This document shows, piece after piece, positions 17,233 to 25,605 of a DNA stretch of 54,351 nucleotides. The position numbers and the translations under genes were made by a program. Numbering within the stretch: the first letter of the stretch is position 1; the number at the start of each line of letters is the position of its first letter. Source of the DNA: Bacteroidia bacterium (GTDB taxonomy: Bacteria; Bacteroidota; Bacteroidia; SpSt-205); assembly GCA_025062295.1 (NCBI GenBank), contig JANXAJ010000010.1:1-54351 (forward strand), given 5' to 3'. Below the pieces are notes generated by a model, which worked only from the letters and a program-made list of their open reading frames with translations, did not search any database and was not told where the DNA came from.

Positions 17233-20200
17233 CGTGCCTTCTTCTTCTTTTGTTGGCGTTCCAGTGCCCGCCGCTCTCGCCTAGAGAGTGGCAAGGTAGC
17301 TTCATCTTTTTTCTGGATCGTTGCTGAAGCAGAGGAGCTTACGGCTTCATACTGGGGAGGCGGAGGTGCGCTTGTAGAGAAGTAATAATCTTCTTGGCGA
17401 GCTCTCAGGCGAGAAAGGTCCCGCTGCTGGGTTCTTCGCTGTGTCGTCTGTCTCTCCTCATGGATTTCTAAACGGAAAAGGAGCGAAAGCACCTGTTGAT
17501 TGAGGCGATCAATCATAGCTTGGAAAAGCTTAAATGCTTCAAACTTATATACAAGGAGGGGGTCTTTCTGCTCATACACAGCTGTTTGTACGCTATGTCG
17601 TAAATCGTCCAATTGCCGGAGATGTTCTACCCATAAGCTGTCTATCTGGCTCAGCGTGAGCGCTTTCTCTACCTCAGAGAAGATAGCATGTTCGCCTATA
17701 CTTAGGATGGAAGGAATAGAGAATACGACAGGGAATCGGGATGTACCGTCACTAAAATCTACTTGGAGCCACTGAGCCTCTGGGAACTGCTTGGTAAGAA
17801 GGACCATGTGATCGTATATCAGGCGATTGATGCGCTCGCGTCTAGCGCGGTAGAAGCTCATTGCTTGTTCATAGAGGAGAGTGGCAACTTTTTCAGGATG
17901 GAAAGGTTCTAAATCGGCTGGGGTGATCTGAGGCATGAAGGCGAGGGTTCGCACGCATTCATAGGCGATAGCTTCGGCTTCTTCTGGTTTAGAGTAGCGG
18001 CTCACAATGCCCAGCAAGAGGTCTTGGAGCATATTGGAGAGGTCTATTTGAAGCCGATCCCCAAAAAGAGCATTGCGTCGTCGGGCATAGATCGCCTGCC
18101 GTTGATGGTTCATGACTTCATCATATTCCAGGAGCCGCTTCCGAATACCGAAGTGATTCCGCTCAACTTGCATTTGAGCATTAGTGATGGTGCGGGTTAC
18201 CATTCGCCCTTGGATAAACTCATCTTCCTTGAACTTGAGGATGTCCATCCATTTACTCATGCGTTCGTAATTGAAAAGTCGGAGGAGGTCATCCTCCAAG
18301 GAAGCGTAAAACTGAGAAGAGCCAGGATCCCCTTGACGTCCGGCTCGCCCTCGAAGCTGGTTGTCTATACGACGGGCTTGGTGATGTTCTGTCCCTATCA
18401 CAGCTAATCCGCCCAATTCAGCTACCCCCGGTCCGAGTTTGATGTCAGTGCCGCGTCCTGCCATGTTTGTTGCAATTGTTACTGCCCCTTTCAGTCCAGC
18501 TTGAGCTACAATTTCCGCTTCTCTTTCGTGATGTTTAGCATTGAGGACATTATGAGAAATTCCAGCCATCTTCAGCATGCGGCTGAGCAGCTCGGAGGTC
18601 TCCACGGAGGTGGTGCCCACGAGGACAGGACGCCCTTCCGCATGAAGCCGCTTGATTTCCTCAATAATGGCATTGTATTTTGCTCGCTGACTTCGGAAGA
18701 GAATCGTCTCATGGTCTTTCCGAATACATGGCTTATTGGTCGGAATTACTACCACATCTAATTTGTAGATGTCATAGAATTCTTTTGCCTCAGTTTCAGC
18801 GGTTCCTGTCATTCCTGCCAGCTTGTGATACATGCGGAAGTAGTTCTGGAGGGTAATGGTAGCCCAGGTCTGAGTAGCTCCTTCTATGATAACTCCTTCT
18901 TTGGCTTCTATAGCTTGATGAAGTCCCTCCGAGTAGCGCCTTCCGGGTAGAATGCGCCCCGTGTGTTCATCCACAATGAGAACTTGTCCATTCATGACCA
19001 CATAATCCACATCTCGCTCATAAAGGACATAAGCTCGCAAAAGCTGCTGGATGGCATGGAGCTTCTCCGCCTTCTCAGCATAAGAGCGATAGAGGGCTTC
19101 TTTCCTCTGAACTTTGTCAGAAAAAGACAGGTTAGGATCACCGTCTATCTCTGAGAGAATGCTAGCAAGGTCTGGTAGAGTAAAGAGCGCCGGGTCTTCT
19201 CCATAGTGGGCGATTCGTTCTATGCCTTTGTCTGTAAGCTCTACAGAATGATTTTTTTCATCTACAACGAAAAGCAGCTCCTCATCTACCTCTGGCATTC
19301 GACGGGCATTATCTTGGAGGTAAAAGGCTTCAGCCTTTTCTAAGATTGGCATGATCCCTGGCTCTGCCAGATACTTCATAAATGGACGATACTTTGGGGT
19401 GGTACGGTGGATTCGGAGGAGGAGTTTTCCGCCCTCCTCAGGTTTTGTCTTCCCTTCTGAAATGAGCTTTTTAGCTTTGTGGAGGTTTTCTTGACTGAGG
19501 CGCCGCTGTTCATTGACGAGCCGCTCAATCAGGGGCTTGAATTGCTGATAGAGGTGATTATCGCTGTGTTGGACTGGACCAGAAATGATAAGTGGGGTGC
19601 GAGCCTCGTCAATAAGGACAGAATCCACCTCATCTACAATTGCATAATGATGCTCCCGCTGAACTATCTGTTCGGGAGCAGTTACCATATTATCCCGTAA
19701 ATAGTCAAATCCAAACTCGTTATTTGTACCATAGGTGATGTCTGCCTGGTAAGCTCTTTTGCGTCCTTCGGAATGAGGCTCATAGTAATCTATGCAGTCT
19801 ACTCGCAGCCCATGGAAAGCCAGAAGGGGGCCATTCCATTCAGCGTCTCGCTTGGAGAGATAGTCATTCACTGTAACGATATGCATACCAAGTCCGGTCA
19901 GCCCATTCAGGTAGGCAGGTAAGGTGGCAACGAGCGTTTTCCCTTCGCCAGTTGCCATTTCGGCGATCTTCCCTTCATGCAAGACAATCCCCCCCATGAG
20001 CTGCACATCATAATGAATCATATTCCACTCTAGTTCATGCCCTCGGACCTTCCAGACATTGGGCCAGTGTGCCATGCCATCCTCTATCCGAATGTGTCCA
20101 TATTTCCGAGCCATCTCGTAGTCCCAATCGGTGGCTGGGACGACGAGCTGCTTATGTTCAGTAAGGCGGCGAGCGGTCTCCCGAACGATTGCAAAAGCCT

Positions 20201-20531
20201 CAGGGAGTAGCCGTCTGAGAGTGGCTTCTAAGGTCCGATTTCGTTCTTGCTTGAGGGTGTCCAGCTCTTGAAAAAGCCTTGTCTGTGCGGGGATATCCCC
20301 TGCTTGGAGGGCGGCCTGGATGGCGAGTTCTAAATCACTGCGTCGGCGCTGAAGCGGTTCTATCTCTTTCTGGATTTCGGCTCGCAGAGCGAAGGTGCGT
20401 TCCCGAAGCTGCTGATCGGTCAAATCCCGCAGGCTTGCCCCCACCCGATTGATCTCCTCTACAATCGGACGCAATCGTGCAATATCCCGCTCCCTCTTGC
20501 TTCCAAAGAGACGGGCGATCCACTGCCACAT
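17229..20531 (-). CDS. secA: Preprotein translocase ATPase SecA
   Basis: About 1100 residues, the enlarged SecA size of Bacteroidota. It drives protein export through SecYEG. Visible are the Walker A motif GEGKT (about 195-199) in MATGEGKTLVATLPAYLNGL, the DEAD-like motif in IVDEVDSVLIDEARTPLIISG, and the helicase motif AGRGTDIKLG. The start at 20531 (MWQWIARLFGSKRERD) is chosen because TACCTTTG ends 8 bases upstream; an earlier in-frame start would contain this promoter. The C-terminus ends in a basic stretch (ERRALERQQKKKKAR) and lacks the usual zinc-binding CxCxSG...CH tail. Confidence 0.96.
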   Translation of the reverse strand: MWQWIARLFGSKRERDIARLRPIVEEINRVGASLRDLTDQQLRERTFALRAEIQKEIEPLQRRRSDLELAIQAALQAGDIPAQTRLFQELDTLKQERNRTLEATLRRLLPEAFAIVRETARRLTEHKQLVVPATDWDYEMARKYGHIRIEDGMAHWPNVWKVRGHELEWNMIHYDVQLMGGIVLHEGKIAEMATGEGKTLVATLPAYLNGLTGLGMHIVTVNDYLSKRDAEWNGPLLAFHGLRVDCIDYYEPHSEGRKRAYQADITYGTNNEFGFDYLRDNMVTAPEQIVQREHHYAIVDEVDSVLIDEARTPLIISGPVQHSDNHLYQQFKPLIERLVNEQRRLSQENLHKAKKLISEGKTKPEEGGKLLLRIHRTTPKYRPFMKYLAEPGIMPILEKAEAFYLQDNARRMPEVDEELLFVVDEKNHSVELTDKGIERIAHYGEDPALFTLPDLASILSEIDGDPNLSFSDKVQRKEALYRSYAEKAEKLHAIQQLLRAYVLYERDVDYVVMNGQVLIVDEHTGRILPGRRYSEGLHQAIEAKEGVIIEGATQTWATITLQNYFRMYHKLAGMTGTAETEAKEFYDIYKLDVVVIPTNKPCIRKDHETILFRSQRAKYNAIIEEIKRLHAEGRPVLVGTTSVETSELLSRMLKMAGISHNVLNAKHHEREAEIVAQAGLKGAVTIATNMAGRGTDIKLGPGVAELGGLAVIGTEHHQARRIDNQLRGRAGRQGDPGSSQFYASLEDDLLRLFNYERMSKWMDILKFKEDEFIQGRMVTRTITNAQMQVERNHFGIRKRLLEYDEVMNHQRQAIYARRRNALFGDRLQIDLSNMLQDLLLGIVSRYSKPEEAEAIAYECVRTLAFMPQITPADLEPFHPEKVATLLYEQAMSFYRARRERINRLIYDHMVLLTKQFPEAQWLQVDFSDGTSRFPVVFSIPSILSIGEHAIFSEVEKALTLSQIDSLWVEHLRQLDDLRHSVQTAVYEQKDPLLVYKFEAFKLFQAMIDRLNQQVLSLLFRLEIHEERQTTQRRTQQRDLSRLRARQEDYYFSTSAPPPPQYEAVSSSASATIQKKDEATLPLSRRERRALERQQKKKKAR

Positions 20532-20539
20532 AAGGTAAG

Positions 20540-20547
20540 CAAAGGTA
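20540..20547 (-). promoter_or_regulatory. TAnnTTTG promoter box of secA
   Basis: TACCTTTG on the minus strand, 8 bases before the secA ATG at 20531. Confidence 0.6.
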
Positions 20548-20665
20548 TGGATTTCCTGCAAGGGCATGATAGCCTTCTGACGTACAAGCCCAAGCTCTTC
20601 GGAATTTGGAGACCCATGCTTGTAGATATCCTCTGATTGTCCTCATTCATTGCCTCAGAATGTTG

Positions 20666-20673
20666 TACTTTTG
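20666..20673 (+). promoter_or_regulatory. TAnnTTTG promoter box of the M23-pth unit
   Basis: TACTTTTG ends 3 bases before a GTG at 20677 that starts a good signal peptide. It argues against the earlier in-frame TTG at 20650. Confidence 0.55.
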
Positions 20674-20676
20674 AGC

Positions 20677-21495
20677 GTGCAGAGTGCTTTATTTCTCTGG
20701 GTTTTGAGTTATGGCATAGGGATGAGTGATAGCGCACGTCTTGAACGCTTCTCGTATAAAGCCTTTTACGCAGAGTTAGAGCAGCTTTCCGAGCACCTTC
20801 TTAGAGTGTGGTGGGATCGACAGTGGATTAGTGCCTGTCGTCCAAAAGACATTCGTTCTTTGATCGTTCCTCTTCGGATACCTCTCATAGATGAGGCTAA
20901 AGGGCTTCATTTTGTAGTGCCGATTAAGGGCTATGTAAATTCCGGGTTTGGTTTTCGAAGGGGATGGCAATTTCATTTTGGCTTAGACATAGACTTGAAA
21001 ATAGGGGACACAGTGGTGGCGGCGATGGATGGAGAGGTCCGTTTGGCAGGGTATGATCCCGGCGGCTACGGCTATTTTTGCGTTATAGCCCATCCTAACG
21101 GGTTAGAAACTGTATATGGACATTTTTCTCGTCTCTTGGTAGGGCCTGAGCAGCTTGTAAGGGCAGGGGAGCCGATTGGTCTGGGAGGGAGTACAGGGCG
21201 TAGTACTGGTCCTCATCTTCATTTTGAGGTACGATTCATGGGAGAGCCGATAGACGTGAGCAGTTTGATAGACTTTCAAAGTGGCGAGCTTTTAGAGCGG
21301 GAAATTCATATCTCAGCGGAAACCTTTGGTCATTTGGAGACTCTTGCTAAGGCTTTCTATCATATAGTCCGGCGAGGAGAGACGCTTTCCTCTATTGGGA
21401 AGCGGTATGGGGTATCGGTTCGGTATTTAGCAGCCCTGAATGGGCTCTCTCCGAGGAGCATCTTACGTGTGGGGCAGCGGCTGCGAGTTAGATGA
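20677..21495 (+). CDS. Exported M23 metallopeptidase with LysM domain
   Basis: About 272 residues. The hydrophobic leader (QSALFLWVLSYGIGMSDSA) suggests export to the periplasm. The LytM/M23 domain carries zinc ligands and active-site residues in FHFGLDID (His100, Asp104), VYGHF (His149) and HLHFE (His180/His182). A C-terminal LysM domain (YHIVRRGETLSSIGKRYGV to LRVGQRLRV) binds peptidoglycan. It likely cuts peptide cross-links during growth. The GTG start at 20677 is set by the adjacent promoter box. The stop overlaps the pth start (ATGA). Confidence 0.9.
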   Translation: MQSALFLWVLSYGIGMSDSARLERFSYKAFYAELEQLSEHLLRVWWDRQWISACRPKDIRSLIVPLRIPLIDEAKGLHFVVPIKGYVNSGFGFRRGWQFHFGLDIDLKIGDTVVAAMDGEVRLAGYDPGGYGYFCVIAHPNGLETVYGHFSRLLVGPEQLVRAGEPIGLGGSTGRSTGPHLHFEVRFMGEPIDVSSLIDFQSGELLEREIHISAETFGHLETLAKAFYHIVRRGETLSSIGKRYGVSVRYLAALNGLSPRSILRVGQRLRVR

Positions 21496-22103
21496 AGAAG
21501 CGAGCATTTTTTGGATTAGGTAATCCAGGGAGGGAGTACGCCCTGACTCGCCATAATGTAGGCTATCGGATTGTGGAAGCGCTGGCCTTGGCTTTGGAGG
21601 CGCCTCCCTTCCGCTCTCATCGGTATGTTGAGATGACGGAGCTTGACTTTCGTGGGATCCGATGGTATCTTTTTCGTCCTACGACTTATATGAATCGGTC
21701 TGGCGATGCAGTTGCTTACTGGCAAGCTAAACTTGCCTTAGATTACTCCGAGCTGATAGTCATTCTGGATGAGATTCAGTTGCCCTTAGGAAGGATGCGG
21801 CTAACTCCTCAAGGGGCTGCAGGTGGGCATAATGGACTGGCTCATGTGATTGAGCGGCTTGGACGGATAGATTTTCCTCGCCTACGCATCGGTATTGGAC
21901 GACACTTTCCGCGGGGCAAACAGGTTGAGTATGTATTGTCTCCTTTTTCGCCAAATGAAGAAGCTGTTTTCCAAAGTTTGATTCCCCGAGCTATAGACTG
22001 TCTCATGACATGGGCAATCCACGGCATAGATCAGGCAATGAATACGTGTAATCAGCGCCTCTCCACACTTTCTCCGATTTCCTCTTCTCCAGATTTTGCA
22101 TAA
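21492..22103 (+). CDS. pth: Peptidyl-tRNA hydrolase
   Basis: A 203-residue Pth that frees stalled peptidyl-tRNAs. Key features: GLGNPGREYALTRHNVG with the catalytic His, the substrate-binding PTTYMNRSG segment, ILDEIQLPLGRMRL with the catalytic Asp, and GGHNGLAHVIERLG. It is translationally coupled to the M23 peptidase gene, an association without obvious functional meaning. Its stop codon forms part of the hairpin at 22101-22125. Confidence 0.96.
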   Translation: MKKRAFFGLGNPGREYALTRHNVGYRIVEALALALEAPPFRSHRYVEMTELDFRGIRWYLFRPTTYMNRSGDAVAYWQAKLALDYSELIVILDEIQLPLGRMRLTPQGAAGGHNGLAHVIERLGRIDFPRLRIGIGRHFPRGKQVEYVLSPFSPNEEAVFQSLIPRAIDCLMTWAIHGIDQAMNTCNQRLSTLSPISSSPDFA

Positions 22104-22133
22104 GGCTCTTTCCCCAGGAGCCTTAGGAAAGAG
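22101..22133 (+). terminator. Hairpin with competing stem after pth
   Basis: TAAGGCTC (22101-22108) pairs with GAGCCTTA (22118-22125). CTCTTTCC (22106-22113) can instead pair with GGAAAGAG (22126-22133). The two stems exclude each other. No U-tract follows; it could be a weak terminator or an RNA-end stabiliser. Confidence 0.45.
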
Positions 22134-22144
22134 GGGGCAAGGTA

Positions 22145-22152
22145 TAAGTTTG
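22145..22152 (+). promoter_or_regulatory. TAnnTTTG promoter box of the NlpC/P60 gene
   Basis: TAAGTTTG, 4 bases before the ATG at 22157. Confidence 0.55.
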
Positions 22153-22156
22153 TAGG

Positions 22157-22801
22157 ATGAGTCGGTTACCCCCAGTTAGAGGCATGCTGCGCATTCCTAA
22201 GCAGGGAAGGGGATTTAGGTGTAAAAGGAGTCTGCTTGGGAGGGAGAGAGGCATTTCCTTGATTCATAAGGTGGGTCAAGGAATAGGAATAGGACTGCTA
22301 TGGGTAGTTTTTTGGGGGTGCTCTTCCCAGCGAGCTGCTGTGGATAGTCGGAAAGGGGAAAAACCGCTGGCTGAGGCGGTAGCAGCTGTAGCTCGGAGTT
22401 ACTTAGGGACGCCTTATCGGTATGGGGGCATGGATCGGAAGGGGATGGACTGCTCAGGACTTGCCTATCGGGTCTATCAAGAAGCCGTGGGGATTGAATT
22501 GCCTCGCACAGCAGATGGACAAGCGCTCATAGGCAAGCCTGTAAAGCAAGATCAGCTTCGTCCCGGAGACCTTGTTTTTTTCCGAGAGCCTCAGAGTCGT
22601 AAAATCACTCACGTGGGGATTGTTTCACGCGTACAGAAAGGAGAAGTCAAATTTATTCATGCTTCTACGGGGAGACGGCAGGTGGTGGAAGATAGTCTGA
22701 TGGAGCCCCACTGGCAGAGCCGCTTCGTAGGGGCGCGTCGCCTGCTTCCGCCATCAAAAGGCGTCGCACATACCGGTCCACGGGGAAGGTCAAAGTCATG
22801 A
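22157..22801 (+). CDS. NlpC/P60 family lipoprotein (peptidoglycan endopeptidase)
   Basis: A 214-residue protein with a lipobox (VVFWGC, Cys55) and a C-terminal NlpC/P60 domain. The catalytic residues are visible: Cys99 in GMDCSG, His152 in THVGIV and His168 in FIHAS. It should cleave D-Glu-diaminopimelate bonds in murein. Two starts compete. The ATG at 22157 is directly behind a promoter box but gives a 36-residue basic leader before the hydrophobic core. A TTG at 22259, behind a purine-rich GGGAGGGAGAGAGG, gives a textbook-length lipoprotein signal. The 3' 137 bases overlap the Nudix gene on the other strand. Confidence 0.88.
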   Translation: MSRLPPVRGMLRIPKQGRGFRCKRSLLGRERGISLIHKVGQGIGIGLLWVVFWGCSSQRAAVDSRKGEKPLAEAVAAVARSYLGTPYRYGGMDRKGMDCSGLAYRVYQEAVGIELPRTADGQALIGKPVKQDQLRPGDLVFFREPQSRKITHVGIVSRVQKGEVKFIHASTGRRQVVEDSLMEPHWQSRFVGARRLLPPSKGVAHTGPRGRSKS

Positions 22802-23135
22802 AGGCAGGCGGAAGCCAAAGCCCCTTGAGCCGAAGGCCACAGAGCCGAGGAGCCTCCTCTGTTTTGACTCGGTAATAAACTGAAAGAAGTCGGGCTGCAT
22901 CATGGTAATAAGAGCGCTGAAAGAAGTGGGTCGTATAGAAGTGTTCCACTTGAGAGACTCTGACTCGCAGCTCTTCCCACAATTCTCGCTCTAAGGCTTC
23001 TATGAGCCCTTCAGAGAATTCTACCCCTCCTCCTGGAAACTTTAGAATCCATCCGCCGCGAAAGTACTCTTCTAAAACAAGGTAGCGGCCCCATTCATCG
23101 GGGAGAAGCGCATACACGCGCACAATCCATCGCAT
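22665..23135 (-). CDS. Nudix hydrolase
   Basis: A 156-residue protein with a complete Nudix box, GX5EX7REUXEEXXU, at residues 36-58 (GGVEFSE...RELWEEL). It hydrolyses a nucleoside diphosphate linked to another moiety; the substrate is unknown. The start codon shares its A with the stop of the upstream M1 peptidase (TGATG), so it is coupled. The core fold should end near residue 128 (PVDRYVRRLL). The last 29 residues (Pro/Ser/Gly-rich) are encoded antisense to the NlpC/P60 gene and may be a non-functional tail. Confidence 0.88.
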   Translation of the reverse strand: MRWIVRVYALLPDEWGRYLVLEEYFRGGWILKFPGGGVEFSEGLIEALERELWEELRVRVSQVEHFYTTHFFQRSYYHDAARLLSVYYRVKTEEAPRLCGLRLKGLWLPPAFMTLTFPVDRYVRRLLMAEAGDAPLRSGSASGAPSDYLPPPAVSP

Positions 23136-25525
23136 CAGGAGGTACGCTGATAGAAGGTAGGGGGTTTGTGCTCAAAGAGCGGAGCTAAGATGCTTTTTTC
23201 GGTAGAAGTCCAACTCTGGCGCTGGTAATACTCTATCAGAGTCTGACGGAGGCGAGTCTGCTGCATCCAATACTCTGTTACCTCTCGTGCCACCCCTGCA
23301 AGGCGCAGATTAGGTGAGAGGAGAGCATCAAAGAGATGGGGAAGAAGCGTCACTGGCATAGCATTCAAAGCCTTGAGGGCGCGCAGAGCATTTTGGCGAG
23401 TGCGGAATTCAAAGGCAGGGCCTGCATACTCCACTAGTTTATTCACAGCCGTCTGATCGCCATAGAGGGCAGCTACTTCTAAGTGTTTGATGCGTACATT
23501 ATGCCCAACTAGTCCTAATATAGGAGCGGTTAGACGAAGGTATTCGGGTACTCGCTTCGGAAAGGCTTCACTCAGGCGCTCCAAGGCATACGCTTGAACC
23601 GCATAAGAGGAATCTAAAAGGAGCTTCTCTAAGTCTGGGCGTAGAGTAGCAGGAATCGGCGACAGATGAGCTAAAACCGCAAAACGCACCTGTGGATGAG
23701 GGTCCTTGAGGATTTCTTTGAGAAACTCTAAGCTACCAGGGTCTGCAGCCAGCTGAGCAGCGATCTCAGCCCGGATCCCCCAGAATTTTTCCCGCCGATA
23801 AGCAGCTCTAAGGGCTTCCCGTTTGGCACTCATGGGAGCCTTCCGTAGCGCAACTAAGGCATCGTATCTATCCAGGAGAGCAGGCGCCCGCTCCAATTGG
23901 GCTAAAAGCTCTGACACCTCTTTCTCAAAGGTAACTTCCTTCAAAATCCATCCCCCTGGGTCAAAAAGCGTGAATAGAACTGGCTTACGATTGGGATTGG
24001 GTATTTCTACAATTTCGCGACGCTCCGCTATCCATGTTCGTACGGTATCATAGCTTCCGTCCTGATAATAGACGGCAAAAGTGATAGGCATCTTGAAAAG
24101 ACCGATACTTGTGTCTTGTACTTGCTCTACGATAAACTGGGTGTAAGCCTTGCCCTCTTTTTCAATGCGCTGGTAGCGTACGACGTAATGGGGTTCGCCC
24201 CCACGATATAACCACTGCTGGAAAAACCAGTCTGGACTCAAGCCGGCTGCATCTTGGAAAGCTTGATAGAGGTCATTCGTTTCAACTAAGTCATATGCGT
24301 GCCGTTTGAGGTAGTGAGTAATGACCCGCCGATAAACTTCTGAACCAAAAGTGTATCGCATCATATCCAAGATTGCTGAGCCTTTCTGATAGATGCGAGC
24401 ATAGCCGGGATTTGGATGAACGACAGGGAGGTTATCTTTCTGGGCAGCGTTTAGGGCAATGTTGTGTTCGGTGCGACGACCCCACGCATATGCCTCCTCG
24501 CCAAAAAGATACTTTATGATAAAGCGAGCATAATGAGTAGCGAAACTTTCCTGAAGCCACAAATGAGCAAAGCTCCGAGCCGTTACATAGTCTCCAAACC
24601 ACTGATGGGCAAGCTCATGGGCATTTGTCTCTACGTAGCTGCGATCCAGGGCCGCTCTTTCATCTACATGATAGAAATCTCCAAATACTGTCGCCGTCGT
24701 ATTTTCCATCGCTCCATAGATATAGTCAGCGACGGGCACCTGGGCATATTTCTCCCACGGGAAAGGCACCCCCAATTCCTCCTCTAACTTTTCTATCATC
24801 TCTACTGAATAGCGATAGGTCGGCTCTAAGCAGCACTCTCGGCGGTCGGGATAGTAGTAAAGGAGGAGAGGGAGCCCCCGCTCAGTGAAGCGACGCTCAA
24901 TCCCATACTTCCCAATCGCTATCATGAGGAGATACAGGCTATGGGGTTTCTGCATACGGTAATGCCAGGTGAGCGTCCCATCTAAGTTGCGGATTGTATC
25001 TATGAGTGTCCCATTCGAGAGTACTTGATATTGAGCGTCAAAGGTGATAATAGTTTCAGTGATCAGCTTATCGTTTGGATCATCGTAGCAGGGAATCCAG
25101 TGCCGATGGTCGGTAGCCTGACCTTGAGTCCAAATTTGCTTGCGAGCACGACCAGTTGGGTCTTTCCAACCGACAAAGTAAATTCCCTTGCGAGGGGTCG
25201 CCATATACCGGATAGTGATAGAATCGCGCTCATTGGCAGGAAGGGGCTGAGCAAACCGAAGGATAAGTTTCTCACCCGTATTCTGAAAACGGATTGGTTG
25301 AGTTCTATGCCGCACCTCCTCCACCTCTATCTTAGTAGCATCTAGCACGAGGCTATCTATACCGGCTCGAAGGGCTGAAAATATATGAGTTACTACTCCA
25401 TAGACCCGTCCTTGCTCAGGAGTAAAGCGAACTTGAAGGCGCATGTGCTGCATATCTACTAGTCTCTCTCGGGGGACAAGCTGTTGGGCCCAAAGGATAC
25501 CTATCCCCATGCTCACTCTCAGCAT
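23135..25525 (-). CDS. Exported M1-family aminopeptidase
   Basis: A 796-residue gluzincin. A signal peptide (MLRVSMGIGILWAQ) directs it out of the cytoplasm. The exopeptidase motif GAMEN is at 271-275, the zinc motif HELAH at 303-307, and the third ligand Glu326 lies 18 residues further. The C-terminal 250 residues are helical with HEAT-like units (SLEFLKEILKDPHPQVRFAVLAHL). It removes N-terminal residues from peptides in the periplasm or outside. TACCTTTG-ctac precedes the ATG. Downstream, the Nudix gene is coupled. Confidence 0.94.
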   Translation of the reverse strand: MLRVSMGIGILWAQQLVPRERLVDMQHMRLQVRFTPEQGRVYGVVTHIFSALRAGIDSLVLDATKIEVEEVRHRTQPIRFQNTGEKLILRFAQPLPANERDSITIRYMATPRKGIYFVGWKDPTGRARKQIWTQGQATDHRHWIPCYDDPNDKLITETIITFDAQYQVLSNGTLIDTIRNLDGTLTWHYRMQKPHSLYLLMIAIGKYGIERRFTERGLPLLLYYYPDRRECCLEPTYRYSVEMIEKLEEELGVPFPWEKYAQVPVADYIYGAMENTTATVFGDFYHVDERAALDRSYVETNAHELAHQWFGDYVTARSFAHLWLQESFATHYARFIIKYLFGEEAYAWGRRTEHNIALNAAQKDNLPVVHPNPGYARIYQKGSAILDMMRYTFGSEVYRRVITHYLKRHAYDLVETNDLYQAFQDAAGLSPDWFFQQWLYRGGEPHYVVRYQRIEKEGKAYTQFIVEQVQDTSIGLFKMPITFAVYYQDGSYDTVRTWIAERREIVEIPNPNRKPVLFTLFDPGGWILKEVTFEKEVSELLAQLERAPALLDRYDALVALRKAPMSAKREALRAAYRREKFWGIRAEIAAQLAADPGSLEFLKEILKDPHPQVRFAVLAHLSPIPATLRPDLEKLLLDSSYAVQAYALERLSEAFPKRVPEYLRLTAPILGLVGHNVRIKHLEVAALYGDQTAVNKLVEYAGPAFEFRTRQNALRALKALNAMPVTLLPHLFDALLSPNLRLAGVAREVTEYWMQQTRLRQTLIEYYQRQSWTSTEKSILAPLFEHKPPTFYQRTS

Positions 25526-25529
25526 GTAG

Positions 25530-25537
25530 CAAAGGTA
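25530..25537 (-). promoter_or_regulatory. TAnnTTTG promoter box of the M1 peptidase gene
   Basis: TACCTTTG on the minus strand, 4 bases (ctac) before the ATG at 25525. The M3 peptidase gene has the same 4-base spacer. Confidence 0.65.
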
Positions 25538-25605
25538 GATTATGAGTCCCCTTGAAAGGGAAGATTCATCTCCCCCAACTGAAGAGGAGGCATGGAGCGA
25601 TTGAA

